A stretch of DNA of 64,000 nucleotides from Halomonas sp. (GCF_017983445.1 NZ_JAGOBJ010000004.1:186001-250000); one strand, 5' to 3'. Positions 26,135 through 35,527 are shown, numbered from the stretch's first letter. Program-made: numbers and translations. Notes: a model not told the origin generated them from the sequence alone.

Positions 26135-27435
26135 TGGCCCGTTTCCTGCCATGCTGCACCCTCGGGAAACCGGTGCTGTGCCTGGGACTCTGCGTGCATG
26201 GCAATGCTGTAGCCCGGCGCCTCAGGTACCTGATAGCGGCCATGGTTGATCACTACCGGATCGATAAAGTGCTCGTGAAGATGGTCTACGTACTCAAGCA
26301 CGCGCCCTTCAAGCTCACCGGATACCGCTATGTAGTCAAACAGCGAGATATGCTGGGTGTATTCGCACAGCCCAACGCCGCCGCCATGTGGGCAAACCGG
26401 TACGCCGAACTTGGCAGCCATCAGTACCACGAGAATCACTTCGTTAAGGCCACCCAGGCGAGCCGCGTCGAGCTGGCAGTAGTCGATAGCGTCTGCCTGG
26501 AAGAACTGCTTGAACATGACTTTATTGTGGCAGTGTTCGCCGGTCGCGACCCCGATAGGCGCGACGCGGTGGCGGATTTCTGCATGCCCTAAAATATCGT
26601 CGGGGCTGGTGGGTTCTTCGATCCACAGTGGGTCAAACTCGGCCAGGCGACGCATCTTGGCGACGGTTTCATCGACCTCCCACACCTGGTTGGCGTCCAT
26701 CATCAGCACGTTGTCCCAGCCGATCACTTCTCGCAGCAGCGCTGCCCGGCGGGCATCCTCTTCAATATCGCCGCCAATCTTCTGCTTGAAGTGGGTCCAG
26801 CCTTCTGCCAGGGCTTCCCGGGCCAGGCTGCGAACTTTTTTATCGCTGTAGCCAAGCCAGCTAGCGGAGGTGGTGTAGCCTGGGTAGCCGTCACGGCGCA
26901 TCTCGGCTTCACGCGCTGCTTTACCGGGGGCCTGGCGGCGCAATAAGCAAATCGCTTCTTCGGGTGTCAGCGCATCGGTAACAAAGCGGAAATCGAGGCA
27001 GCGCACCAACTGCTCCGGGGACATATCCACCAGCAATTTCCATACCGGCTTGCCTTCGCGCTTTGCCCACATGTCCCATACGGCGTTAACAATGGCAGCA
27101 GTGGCTAGGTGAATCGCACCTTTATCCGGGCCAATCCAGCGCAACTGACTGTCGCCGGTGAGTTCGCGCCAGAACGTGCCCATATTGTCGGTAAGGGAGG
27201 AAAGCTCGCGCCCCTCGATCAGCGGCGCCAGGGAGTGCACGGCGGTGACCACGATCTCGTTACCCCGGCCAATGGTAAAGGTTAAACCATGGCCTTCCGG
27301 GCTATCGTCATCGGTATGCAGGATGACATAAGTGGCTGAGTAATCGGGTGCGGCATTCATGGCATCCGAGCCATCGAGCGAACGCGAGGTGGGGAAGCGG
27401 ATATCCTGAATCTCGACGCGTGTAATTGTTGTCAT
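26131..27435 (-). CDS. fucD: L-fuconate dehydratase-like enolase-superfamily enzyme
   Basis: 434 residues, close to FucD. N-terminal FucD hallmark RSLDGSDAMNAAPDYS; barrel residues K217/K219 (HFKQKIGGD), metal ligands D248, E274 and E300, and the D323 / H350 dyad (QLDAARLGG, CPHGGGVGL). Mandelate-racemase-group dehydratase that turns L-fuconate into 2-keto-3-deoxy-L-fuconate. Known FucD enzymes also accept D-arabinonate, which has the same C2-C4 stereochemistry. Start 27435 has AGGAG upstream. Located between a XylX-type and a FAD oxidase gene. Confidence 0.88.
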   Translation of the reverse strand: MTTITRVEIQDIRFPTSRSLDGSDAMNAAPDYSATYVILHTDDDSPEGHGLTFTIGRGNEIVVTAVHSLAPLIEGRELSSLTDNMGTFWRELTGDSQLRWIGPDKGAIHLATAAIVNAVWDMWAKREGKPVWKLLVDMSPEQLVRCLDFRFVTDALTPEEAICLLRRQAPGKAAREAEMRRDGYPGYTTSASWLGYSDKKVRSLAREALAEGWTHFKQKIGGDIEEDARRAALLREVIGWDNVLMMDANQVWEVDETVAKMRRLAEFDPLWIEEPTSPDDILGHAEIRHRVAPIGVATGEHCHNKVMFKQFFQADAIDYCQLDAARLGGLNEVILVVLMAAKFGVPVCPHGGGVGLCEYTQHISLFDYIAVSGELEGRVLEYVDHLHEHFIDPVVINHGRYQVPEAPGYSIAMHAESQAQHRFPEGAAWQETGQ

Positions 27436-27468
27436 TGAGTTCTCCTGGTGTGGTGTGAGCAGTGAAAA

Positions 27469-28632
27469 TCAGCGGCGAGCCAAGTGACGCATCAGTTCAC
27501 GGATGCCGTAGGCCCAGGGCGGCAGCTGATCGCTTCTGCCTACCGGGTTGACCAGCGCCCCCAGGGCGGGGGTAGAAATAGTCACGCGATCACCGAGGTG
27601 ATGGGTAAAGCCCTGGCCTTTGCCATCACGGTCTTTGATGGGGGAGAACATCGTGCCTAGAAACAGCATGAAACCATCAGGGTACTGGTGGTGGTCACCG
27701 ATGGTTTGACTTACCAGATCCAGCGGGTCGCGGCTGATCTCGCGCATATCGCTCTCGCCTTGAAGCAGGAAGTCGTCATCCTCGCCTTCAATGCGCAGTG
27801 ACACCTGACAGTTGCGCACGCTATCGATAGTAAAGTGATCGTCGAACAGGCGAATAAACGGGCCGATCGAGCAGGAGGCGTTGTTATCTTTCGCCTTGCC
27901 AAGCAGCAGGGCGCTGCGACCTTCGACGTCACGCAAGTTGACATCATTGCCCAGAGTAGCGCCACGTACCTGGCCGCGGCTGTCCACGGCAAGTACGATT
28001 TCGGGCTCAGGATTATTCCACTGCGAGGAGGCATGCAACCCCACCGGCGTGCCAAAACCTACTGAGGAAAGTGGCTGGGCTTTGGTAAATACTTCCGCAT
28101 CGGGGCCGATGCCCACTTCCATATACTGTGACCAACCGCCGCGCGCCTGAAGCACTGCCTTAAGCGCCATGGCTTCTTCAGACCCGGGGGCAATCCTTGA
28201 AAGATCGGCGCCAATCAATGCCTGCAGGTCATCGCGCAGCGCAACGGCTTTAGCCGGGTCACCGCCTGCCTGTTCTTCAATCACGCGCTCTAATAAGCTG
28301 ACGGCGAAAGTGACACCGCAGGCTTTAACGGCCTGAACATCGCACGGGGCGAGCAGGTAGGGTGCTTGTGGTTGAGCCTGTTGGGAATTCGCCAGCAGCG
28401 TCTCGATGCTACCCAGCGACGTGCCTTCCGCGCGCCGCACCACCTCTAGCACATCGTCGCGCTCCAGCAGGTCGGCCATGGTAGGGCCAAATTCTGTGAT
28501 ATCGATAACGTTGCCATCGTGCACCGCGACCAATGCAGGGCCCGGGTGCGTACCGTCCAGCCATACGCGGCCCACGAGCAGGGCGTTATCCAGGTCGGTG
28601 GGAAGGGTGTCAGTCAGAGATAGTGGTTGCAT
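27469..28632 (-). CDS. xylX: 2-keto-3-deoxy-D-pentonate dehydratase, XylX-like (FAH superfamily)
   Basis: 387 residues. The sequence closely follows Caulobacter XylX as I remember it: CGVTFAVSLLERVIEE, WSQYMEVGIGPDAEVFTK, WNNPEPEIVL (metal-binding Glu), GNDVNLRDVEGRSALLL, KAKDNNASCSIGPF, HQYPDGFMLFLGTMFSP. XylX dehydrates 2-keto-3-deoxy-D-xylonate to 2-oxoglutarate semialdehyde. AGGAGG lies five bases before ATG 28632. It is the first gene of the operon with the FucD-like dehydratase. 2,4-Diketo-3-deoxy-L-fuconate hydrolase, also an FAH enzyme, is an alternative role. Confidence 0.82.
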   Translation of the reverse strand: MQPLSLTDTLPTDLDNALLVGRVWLDGTHPGPALVAVHDGNVIDITEFGPTMADLLERDDVLEVVRRAEGTSLGSIETLLANSQQAQPQAPYLLAPCDVQAVKACGVTFAVSLLERVIEEQAGGDPAKAVALRDDLQALIGADLSRIAPGSEEAMALKAVLQARGGWSQYMEVGIGPDAEVFTKAQPLSSVGFGTPVGLHASSQWNNPEPEIVLAVDSRGQVRGATLGNDVNLRDVEGRSALLLGKAKDNNASCSIGPFIRLFDDHFTIDSVRNCQVSLRIEGEDDDFLLQGESDMREISRDPLDLVSQTIGDHHQYPDGFMLFLGTMFSPIKDRDGKGQGFTHHLGDRVTISTPALGALVNPVGRSDQLPPWAYGIRELMRHLARR

Positions 28633-28682
28633 GAGCGCCTCCTGATTGCCAAGCGACTGGCAGTTCATACCTTGTCGCTTAC

Positions 28683-28747
28683 GTTGTTATAGACGGTTGT
28701 TATAGATAGTTGTGGTGGATAGTTGTGATAGAAGATTGTTATAAATA
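28683..28747. repeat. Five 13-bp tandem repeats in the xylX / TRAP divergent promoter
   Basis: Units begin at 28683, 28696, 28709, 28722 and 28735 with exact 13-base spacing and consensus GTTGTTATAGATA; two units match it nearly fully and three have a few changes. The array lies 50 bases upstream of the xylX start within the 340-base gap 28633-28972. It may be an operator array or an A/T-rich bendable element. Confidence 0.75.
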
Positions 28748-28760
28748 TTTTTCTGTATGA

Positions 28761-28897
28761 CAGGTATACCAGAGCATGACTTACTCTAGCGTACCGCTGC
28801 ATTTCGGGTCGATAGGCAAATCTGCTTAGAAGGAGGTGGTTGCGCAATTGAAGGCCACCAGCTAGGTTTTAAACTGCTGGTATGATACGTATACAGC
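28761..28897. promoter_or_regulatory. Candidate GntR-type operators and extended -10 promoter of the TRAP operon
   Basis: CAGGTATACCAG at 28761-28772 has the 8-bp palindrome GGTATACC. GTATGATAC at 28880-28888 is an odd-centred palindrome, next to GTATAC (28889-28894). TGGTATGAT at 28878-28886 fits an extended -10 element, so a repressor bound to the palindrome would block the promoter. FadR-type GntR regulators often bind GTAT-N-ATAC-like sites; one is encoded at 33205-33927. Assignment is inference. Confidence 0.4.
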
Positions 28898-28972
28898 AAG
28901 ATGGTCAGTTATACCCACCAGTGCTACTCGCAAATAACCAACAATAAATCCAATGGTTGTGAGGAAAATAAG

Positions 28973-29974
28973 ATGCGCTACAAAAGCCAATACCCCCAAG
29001 CCATGTCTCGCCTGTTAACCGCTACGCTAATCGCTGCAGGTATCAGCGTGGCCGGTGCGGTACAGGCCGCCGAGAACCTGCGTTTTGCCCACGTTTATGA
29101 AACGTCGGAGCCTTTCCATAAATGGGCGCTGTGGGCGGCAGATGAAATTGAAGAGCGAACCGACGGACGCTACACCATGCAGGTATATCCGGCCTCCTCT
29201 TTGGGTAAAGAAGAAGACATTAACGAAGGGCTTGGGCTAGGCACGGTGGACGTCATTTATACCGGCACACAGTTTGCTGGCCGCGGTTATGGGCCGATCG
29301 GCATTGCGGGGGCTGCGTATATGTTCCGTGATTTTGATCACTGGCAAGCCTTTGCTGACAGTGACCTGTTCCAGGAAATTTCCCAGGGATATCAGGATGC
29401 CACCGGCAACGTGCCACTGGCACTCAACTATTATGGCGAACGCCATGTGACGTCGAATACGCCGCTCAATGCACCCGAGGATATGGCAGGGCTCAAGATA
29501 CGTGTGCCCAACGCGCCGATGTACATGATGATGCCCAAAGCAGTAGGCGCTAACCCCACCCCGATTGCTTTCGATGAAGTCTATCTGGCCCTGCAGCAAG
29601 GCGTGGTCGACGCCCAGGAAAATCCGCTGCCCACCATTCGCGCCAAGGCGTTTTATGAGGTACAGGATTACATCAATTTGACTGGCCACATTACCGATTC
29701 GCTGATCACGATCGTAGGTGGGCCACGTTGGAACCAGCTGAGCGAAGAGGACCAGGAGATATTCCGCGAGGTGTTCCAGGAAGCCGCCGAGGGCAACACC
29801 CAAGATATCCTTAAGGCTGAGGAAGAATTGGTCGCCTGGTTTGAAGAGCAGGGTAATACCATCAACGAAGTGGATCGTGACACCTTCCGTGAGGCCGTTG
29901 TGCCCGCCCATAACGGCGATGCCGCCACCTGGGATCAGGAAACCTACGATCGCCTGCAGGCTATCGGCCAATAA
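28973..29974 (+). CDS. dctP: TRAP transporter periplasmic receptor (DctP family)
   Basis: 333 residues, signal peptide about 1-32 (ending ...AGAVQAA). Typical ASSLGKEEDINEGLGLGTVDV, AGLKIRVPNAPMY with the carboxylate-binding Arg, and LQQGVVDAQENPLPT. GAGGAAA lies about eight bases before ATG 28973; the longer frame from 28901 is not supported. It shares a divergent promoter region with the xylX-fucD operon, so a sugar acid such as L-fuconate or a pentonate is the likely cargo. Confidence 0.9.
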   Translation: MRYKSQYPQAMSRLLTATLIAAGISVAGAVQAAENLRFAHVYETSEPFHKWALWAADEIEERTDGRYTMQVYPASSLGKEEDINEGLGLGTVDVIYTGTQFAGRGYGPIGIAGAAYMFRDFDHWQAFADSDLFQEISQGYQDATGNVPLALNYYGERHVTSNTPLNAPEDMAGLKIRVPNAPMYMMMPKAVGANPTPIAFDEVYLALQQGVVDAQENPLPTIRAKAFYEVQDYINLTGHITDSLITIVGGPRWNQLSEEDQEIFREVFQEAAEGNTQDILKAEEELVAWFEEQGNTINEVDRDTFREAVVPAHNGDAATWDQETYDRLQAIGQ

Positions 29975-29988
29975 TCCAACCTTGACGA

Positions 29989-30016
29989 GCACTTCGCTTA
30001 CTTTTTGGCGAAGTGC
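29989..30016 (+). promoter_or_regulatory. Stem-loop between dctP and dctQ
   Basis: Perfect 9-bp stem GCACTTCGC (29989-29997) / GCGAAGTGC (30008-30016) with a 10-base loop. Its 3' arm ends two bases before the GGAG of dctQ, so it could both stabilise dctP mRNA and dampen dctQ translation. Confidence 0.6.
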
Positions 30017-30031
30017 CTGGAGTATTGTGCC

Positions 30032-30574
30032 ATGAGTGACGCACGTGAAGAGGCACCGCCCAGCATTGATCCTATGGTGGATTTTGAATCCGCCTTCGAC
30101 GATGCCCCCTTCAAGCTAAGTGATTATCGAATTGAAGACTTTGTGACCCTCACGCTGTTCTGGGCACTTATTCTGGTGGTCTTCACTCAGTTTTTTAGTC
30201 GCTATGTGTTGGGTAGTTCCATCGGTTGGACTGAGGAAATTGCCCGTTACCTGCTGATTGGGGTTGGCTTTCTGGGGAGTGTAATGGCCGCCCGCAACGG
30301 CAGCCACATCATGGTGGAGTTCTTCTACCATTACATGCCGCCGTGGCAGGCGCGCTTACTGGAACGCCTGGTGAACCTGGTAAGCCTTGGCTTTTATATG
30401 GCGATGGCATGGATAGCCTATCAACTGGCATCACGTACCCATAGCCTGATGGTGTCGATCGACCTGCCTAAGAGCATCATCTATTTCACGGTCTGTGCGG
30501 CGTTTGTATTAATGGCGCTACGTACCATCCAGCGGCTCTATCTGAAGTATCGGGACCGTACCGATGTCGTTTGA
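30032..30574 (+). CDS. dctQ: TRAP transporter small permease (DctQ family)
   Basis: 180 residues: an acidic cytoplasmic N-terminus, then four membrane segments with the DctQ motif SIGWTEEIARYLLIGVGFLGS. ATG 30032 is nine bases after GGAG. Middle gene of the TRAP operon. Confidence 0.88.
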   Translation: MSDAREEAPPSIDPMVDFESAFDDAPFKLSDYRIEDFVTLTLFWALILVVFTQFFSRYVLGSSIGWTEEIARYLLIGVGFLGSVMAARNGSHIMVEFFYHYMPPWQARLLERLVNLVSLGFYMAMAWIAYQLASRTHSLMVSIDLPKSIIYFTVCAAFVLMALRTIQRLYLKYRDRTDVV

Positions 30575-30616
30575 GAAGTGGTTTCCCACCATGCCATTTT
30601 TATCGAGAGGCCTGCC

Positions 30617-31996
30617 ATGTCCCGAATTTCCATGATGCGCTGGCAAAAACCGCTGGTGTCACCGCTGCTCTCGGCGCTGGCCGTGCTGGGTTGCGTAATA
30701 TTACCGCTGATGGGTTATCACCTTGGCTTCTTGTTTTTCGCGTTATTCACGATGTTGGTGCTCGGGGTTCCCATTGCGGTTAGCTTGGCGGGCGCCTGTC
30801 TGATGTTTGTACTGATCACAGGCCAAGTGCCTAACATTGTCATAGCGCACCGTATGATCAACGGCATCGACAGCTTTCCGCTTTTGGCCATTCCGTTTTT
30901 TATCTTTGCTGGCAGCCTGATGAATAACGGCGGCATCACCGAGCGGATCTTCAATTTTGCCAAGGCCTTGATGGGATGGATGCGCGGGGGGCTGGGCCAC
31001 GTGAACGTGGGCGCCAGTATCGTGTTTTCTGGCATGTCAGGAGCGGCCGTGGCGGATGCCGGTGGCCTTGGCATGATTGAAGTGAAAGCGATGAAAGATG
31101 CGGGCTACGATGAGGAATTCGCGGTGGGAATTACCGCGGCTTCTTCCACCATAGGGCCCATTATCCCGCCGAGTTTACCCATGGTCATTTATGGCGTCAT
31201 GGCATCAGCCTCCGTAGGGCAACTGTTTGCAGCCGGGTTAATTCCCGGTCTGTTAATGGGAGTGATGCTGATGCTGATGATCTTTATCATCTCGCGTCGA
31301 AGAGGCTATCAGCGTGACGCGATATTTTCGATGCGCGTACTTGGGCATACCTTCAAGCGAGCTTTTCTATCACTGATGACACCCGTCATTATCGTGGGCG
31401 GGATTATCACCGGCGCGTTTACGCCAACGGAAGCGGCAGTCGCGGCGGTGTTTTATGCGCTGATACTCGGTGTCGTGGTTTACCGCACCCTGACCTGGCG
31501 GAAGTTGCTAAAAGTCAGTATGGAGACCATCGAGACCACTGCGGTCATTCTGTTCATTGTCTCTTCAGCATCGATATTTGCCTGGATTCTCACCAGTAAT
31601 CAGGTTACCCAGAACGTCATTGCCTTGATGGGCCCCTTTGCCGATAGCAAGCTCGCCGTACTGGTAATGGCCAATATCGTGCTGATTATCGTGGGGTGTT
31701 TTATGGAAACCATCGCCGCGATCACCATATTGGTGCCGGTTCTGCTGCCCATGGCGGTGGCCGTTGGTGTCGATCCCGTTCACTTTGGCGTGATCATGGT
31801 GCTTAACCTGATGATTGGTCTACTGACCCCGCCGGTGGGCATGGTGCTCTACGTACTTTCCCGAGTCGCCAATGTCAGTTTTGAGCGCTGCATGCGAGGC
31901 ACTATTCCGTTCCTTATTCCCTTGGTGATCTGCCTGCTGTTAGTGACCTTTATTCCGGCTATTTCCATGTGGCTTCCCACGCTGATATACCGTTGA
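30617..31996 (+). CDS. dctM: TRAP transporter large permease (DctM family)
   Basis: 459 residues, about 30 longer than the other two DctM proteins in this window because of an extra N-terminal hydrophobic stretch (SPLLSALAVLGCVILPLMGY). Motifs: FFIFAGSLMNNGGI, MSGAAVADAGGLGMIEVKAMKDAGYD, IGPIIPPSLPMVIYG, FTPTEAAVAAV. GAGAGG precedes ATG 30617. Confidence 0.91.
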   Translation: MSRISMMRWQKPLVSPLLSALAVLGCVILPLMGYHLGFLFFALFTMLVLGVPIAVSLAGACLMFVLITGQVPNIVIAHRMINGIDSFPLLAIPFFIFAGSLMNNGGITERIFNFAKALMGWMRGGLGHVNVGASIVFSGMSGAAVADAGGLGMIEVKAMKDAGYDEEFAVGITAASSTIGPIIPPSLPMVIYGVMASASVGQLFAAGLIPGLLMGVMLMLMIFIISRRRGYQRDAIFSMRVLGHTFKRAFLSLMTPVIIVGGIITGAFTPTEAAVAAVFYALILGVVVYRTLTWRKLLKVSMETIETTAVILFIVSSASIFAWILTSNQVTQNVIALMGPFADSKLAVLVMANIVLIIVGCFMETIAAITILVPVLLPMAVAVGVDPVHFGVIMVLNLMIGLLTPPVGMVLYVLSRVANVSFERCMRGTIPFLIPLVICLLLVTFIPAISMWLPTLIYR

Positions 31997-32051
31997 GCAT
32001 TATCGGCTGATTAACCGTCAACAATAATATTAGGCTTTGGAGTATTGTTTG

Positions 32052-33128
32052 ATGACCGATACGTCATTGGATTTTCGCGTTACCCGAGAGGATCTAACGC
32101 GCTTTATGCAAGCGGCCCTTGTCGCCGCTGGTGCCAATCAGGCGTCTGCGGGTGCCGTTAGCCGTGCGCTGGTAACCGCCTCGCGCATGGGCACCGACAG
32201 CCATGGGTTGCGTCTATTGCCGCATTATTTACAGGCACTCAAAGGCGGGCGTATTAACGGCGCGCCCAACATGGTGTTTCACCAGCGCTTGGCGGCTACG
32301 GGCTTTTTAGATGCCGATGATGGGCTAGGCCACCTGGCAGGTTATACCGCCATCGAGCATGCCATGGCGATGGCCGGCGAAGTGGGGATGGGGGCTGTGG
32401 CGGTCGGTAACTCATCACACTTTGGGGCAGCGGGATGCTATGCCTTGGCGGCGGCAGAAAAGGGCTACCTGGGCATGGCGTTCTGTAACTCGGATCCATT
32501 CGTGCTGCTCCATGACGGAGCCAAACCCTTTCACGGCACTAATCCCATCGCCTTTGCGGCACCGGTGGCAGGGGGCGCGCCATACCTGTTGGATATGGCG
32601 ACTAGCTCGATTCCCTGGAATCGCGTGCGGCAGTTCGATGCGATTGGTCGCGAGCTGCCGGATCAGGTGGCGGCTAATGCTGAAGGGAAGGTGAGCCGCG
32701 TACCTGGCGAAGTTGCCGCATTGCTACCGTTAGGAGGCAGTAGCTTTGGGTTTAAAGGCGCAGGGCTTGGCGGCATGGTCGAGATACTTAGTTCGATGCT
32801 CTCGGGAATGCAGCACGGCTTCAAGCTTTTACCCATGGGCGGGCCGGATATGTCGACACCTCGTGGCGTGGGGCATTTCTTTTTAGCGATGAAGCCCGAC
32901 GCGTTTGTGGAAGAAGGCACCTTTTCACGCGGATTGGCGGAATATTTAGCGGATCTGCGTGGCCAGCCTGCCACTCTAGACGCGCAGGTAATGGCGCCAG
33001 GTGATCGTGAATGGCGCTGCCAGGCGCAGCGCGATGCAGACGGTATTCCGCTGGATTCTGCCAATCAGTCGGCTTACGCGGAGATAGCCAGGCAGTATCA
33101 GCTAGCGCCGCTATCTGGACTCGATTGA
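32052..33128 (+). CDS. Ldh2/malate-L-lactate dehydrogenase family oxidoreductase
   Basis: 358 residues of the LDH2/MDG2 (YlbC/YiaK/ComC) family of NAD(P)-dependent enzymes unrelated to classic lactate dehydrogenases. Seen: ASRMGTDSHGLRLLPHYL (catalytic His in SHG), VAVGNSSHFGAAGCYALAAAEKGYLGMAFCNSD, HGTNPIAFAAP. Members act on 2-keto/2-hydroxy acids such as malate, L-lactate, 2,3-diketogulonate and delta-1-piperideine carboxylate. It follows the TRAP genes by 55 bases and is probably co-transcribed, so it likely acts on the imported acid or a product of it. Confidence 0.83.
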   Translation: MTDTSLDFRVTREDLTRFMQAALVAAGANQASAGAVSRALVTASRMGTDSHGLRLLPHYLQALKGGRINGAPNMVFHQRLAATGFLDADDGLGHLAGYTAIEHAMAMAGEVGMGAVAVGNSSHFGAAGCYALAAAEKGYLGMAFCNSDPFVLLHDGAKPFHGTNPIAFAAPVAGGAPYLLDMATSSIPWNRVRQFDAIGRELPDQVAANAEGKVSRVPGEVAALLPLGGSSFGFKGAGLGGMVEILSSMLSGMQHGFKLLPMGGPDMSTPRGVGHFFLAMKPDAFVEEGTFSRGLAEYLADLRGQPATLDAQVMAPGDREWRCQAQRDADGIPLDSANQSAYAEIARQYQLAPLSGLD

Positions 33129-33204
33129 AGGTACAGTTGAAGGATCGCAACGAGAAATGCAGTAAAGTGGCGGTGAATTCCAGGTTAACCAGGAGTGACT
33201 GCCT

Positions 33205-33927
33205 ATGAGCAGATACCGGATCGAGCGTAAAACGCTATCTGAACAGGTCGCCGAACAGCTCGAGGCGGAGATTCTTGAGGGGCGGCTAAGCGAAAATGAT
33301 CAATTACCTTCAGAACGGGAATTGATGGAGCAGTTTGGTGTGGGCAGGCCCGCCGTGCGTGAAGCGCTTTTCCATTTGCAACAGCTTGGGCTAATCGCGA
33401 TCAACAGCGGCACGCGTGCCAGGGTAATTCGTCCTACCGCTGAAGCCGTCATGGCAAGGCTTTCTGGCGTCACCCGTCAATTACTCTCCAAGCCTGATGG
33501 GCAGCAGTATTTTCAGGAGGCCCGGGCGATGTTCGAGATATCGCTGGCGCGTCATGCTGCGCGCCACGCAAGCGATGAGGATTTGACGCGATTGCGCGAT
33601 GCGCTGTCAGACAACCGTGACGCCATTGGTGATGAGGCTCGTTTCAAGCGCTCCGATAACGACTTTCATGGCGTATTGGCGAGTATTGGCCGTAACCCAA
33701 TCTTTGATGCTATTCACGTGGCGCTTTCTGAGTGGCTGGATGATCGGCGCGCTTTGGTATTACAGCAAAAGGATGAGGATAAGGCGGCCACTGCTGCTCA
33801 TACTGAAATCATCGAAGCTATCCAATTACGTGACCCCGATGCGGCCGAGGCGGCCATGCGGCGCCACCTCGACCGTCACTACGGCACCTACAGGCAGCTT
33901 AAAAAACGCCTATCGGATGCTTCTTGA
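33205..33927 (+). CDS. GntR-family regulator, FadR subfamily
   Basis: 240 residues. N-terminal winged HTH (about 5-75; LPSERELMEQFGVGRPAVREALFHLQQLGL) and an all-helical FCD domain with the Asp/His metal-site pattern (NDFHGVLASIGRNPIF, ... AHTEIIEAIQLRDPDAAEAAMRRHLDRHY). AGGAG is nine bases before ATG 33205. Last gene of the TRAP operon; probably represses it and the divergent xylX operon through the GTAT/ATAC sites near 28761-28897. Confidence 0.88.
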   Translation: MSRYRIERKTLSEQVAEQLEAEILEGRLSENDQLPSERELMEQFGVGRPAVREALFHLQQLGLIAINSGTRARVIRPTAEAVMARLSGVTRQLLSKPDGQQYFQEARAMFEISLARHAARHASDEDLTRLRDALSDNRDAIGDEARFKRSDNDFHGVLASIGRNPIFDAIHVALSEWLDDRRALVLQQKDEDKAATAAHTEIIEAIQLRDPDAAEAAMRRHLDRHYGTYRQLKKRLSDAS

Positions 33928-33938
33928 CGTTGCTGAGG

Positions 33939-35516
33939 CTAGTCCTCACGCTTGCCATCCACCAAGCGGGAAACCTTAAAAGGATTATCGTCACGTAGCG
34001 CTTCAGGCAGTAAGCCAGCAGGCAGGTCCTGATAGCAAACCGGGCGCAGGAAGCGATAGATCGCGGCGCTGCCGACGGACGTGGTGCGGCTGTCAGATGT
34101 GGCAGGATAAGGCCCGCCATGCACCATCGCGTGGCCCACTTCGACACCCGTAGGCCAGCCATTGGCCAGTATGCGGCCAGCGCGCTGCTCAAGCGTCGGC
34201 AGCAGCGCCTTGGCGGCTTCCATGTCGCCATCGTCCATTTGCAGGGTAATGGTCAGCTGGCCTTCGAGCTGCTCGGCAATACGTTGAATTTCGTCGCTGT
34301 TCTGACACTCGATGACCAGCGAGGCCGCGCCGAAGATTTCGCCCTGCAAGGCGTCATCAGCCAGGAAATCCTGGGCGTTGGCCACGAACAGCCCCGGCTG
34401 ACAGCTATGCGGGCCGTCGCCTGCCTGGCCGCGCGCGACTTCCTTGACGCTTGGCTGGCCCGAAAGGGCAGATACACCGCTTTGATACGCTTCATGAATG
34501 CCGGGCGTCAGCATCGTTTGGGCGCCGCTGGCTTTAACGGCTTCCCCTGCGGCACTGATGAACGCATCCAGGTCAGCACCTTTAAGGCCAATCACCAAGC
34601 CTGGGTTGGTGCAGAACTGACCTGCGCCCATATTCAGTGACGCCACAAATCCTTCGGCAATCTTGTTGCCGCGTGCTTTGAGTGCCTCGGGGAACAGGAA
34701 TACCGGGTTAATGCTGCTCATCTCTGCATAAACGGGAATCGGTTCGGGGCGGGCTTGAGCGGTTGCCATCAAGGCCATGCCGCCGCTACGCGAGCCGGTA
34801 AAACCAACGGCTTTAATACGCGGGTCCGAGACTAGCGACTGGCCAATATCTCGACCCGAACCGAACAGCAGCGAAAATACGCCTTCAGGCATTCCGCACT
34901 TGGCAGCTGCGCACTGAATGGCGCGGCCCACCAGTTCAGAAGTGCCGGGGTGGGCAGAATGGCCCTTGACCACAACAGGGCAGCCCGCCGCCAGTGCCGA
35001 GGCGGTATCGCCTCCCGCCACGCTGAAGGCCAGCGGGAAGTTGCTGGCACCGAACACGGCCACGGGACCAAGAGGAATATGGCGCTGACGTAAATCGGCG
35101 CGCGGCATGGGTTGTCGCTCAGGCTGTGCCGAATCAAAGCGTAGATCCAACCATTCGCCCGCGCGTACCACCGAGGCGAACAGCCGTAGCTGGCCGCAGG
35201 TCCGGCCACGCTCGCCTTCAAGGCGAGCTTCCGGGAGGCCGGTTTCTGCCACGCCGCGCTGGGTCAGGTCAGCACCAATCGCCTCAATCTCCTCGGCAAT
35301 GGTTTCCAGAAAATGGGCACGCGCTTCAAGCGTGGTTTCACGGTATGGATTGAACGCCGCCGCGGCAAGTTGGCAGGCTTTTTCGACCTCGGCGCGGCTG
35401 CCACCGGGGTAGCGTGGCTCCAGCGTCTCTCCGGTGGCGGGGTTGACGGCAACAATATCGGCTTGAGAACCGGTGACGGCCTGTTGACCGATAAGCAGTG
35501 TGCCTTGCAGTGTCAT
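33939..35516 (-). CDS. 2-oxoglutarate semialdehyde (2,5-dioxovalerate) dehydrogenase
   Basis: 525 residues, aldehyde dehydrogenase superfamily. Catalytic C302 ([10 protein letters not shown]), E265 ([11 protein letters not shown]) and N159 ([10 protein letters not shown]). Length and the [39 protein letters not shown]-type cofactor region match the KGSADH class. It oxidises 2-oxoglutarate semialdehyde to 2-oxoglutarate, the last step of non-phosphorylative pentose catabolism. AGGAGG precedes ATG 35516. Last gene of a minus-strand operon with the TRAP importer and the GguC/AraD1 gene. Confidence 0.9.
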   Translation of the reverse strand: MTLQGTLLIGQQAVTGSQADIVAVNPATGETLEPRYPGGSRAEVEKACQLAAAAFNPYRETTLEARAHFLETIAEEIEAIGADLTQRGVAETGLPEARLEGERGRTCGQLRLFASVVRAGEWLDLRFDSAQPERQPMPRADLRQRHIPLGPVAVFGASNFPLAFSVAGGDTASALAAGCPVVVKGHSAHPGTSELVGRAIQCAAAKCGMPEGVFSLLFGSGRDIGQSLVSDPRIKAVGFTGSRSGGMALMATAQARPEPIPVYAEMSSINPVFLFPEALKARGNKIAEGFVASLNMGAGQFCTNPGLVIGLKGADLDAFISAAGEAVKASGAQTMLTPGIHEAYQSGVSALSGQPSVKEVARGQAGDGPHSCQPGLFVANAQDFLADDALQGEIFGAASLVIECQNSDEIQRIAEQLEGQLTITLQMDDGDMEAAKALLPTLEQRAGRILANGWPTGVEVGHAMVHGGPYPATSDSRTTSVGSAAIYRFLRPVCYQDLPAGLLPEALRDDNPFKVSRLVDGKRED

Positions 35517-35527
35517 GTAGCCTCCTG

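Noticed and set aside
28901-28972. 24-residue N-terminal extension of the TRAP receptor
   Set aside because: The extension lacks a ribosome-binding site and would displace the signal peptide; ATG 28973 is well supported.
33928-33938. Terminator between the convergent GntR and semialdehyde dehydrogenase genes
   Set aside because: Only a 5-bp stem without a U run is present.
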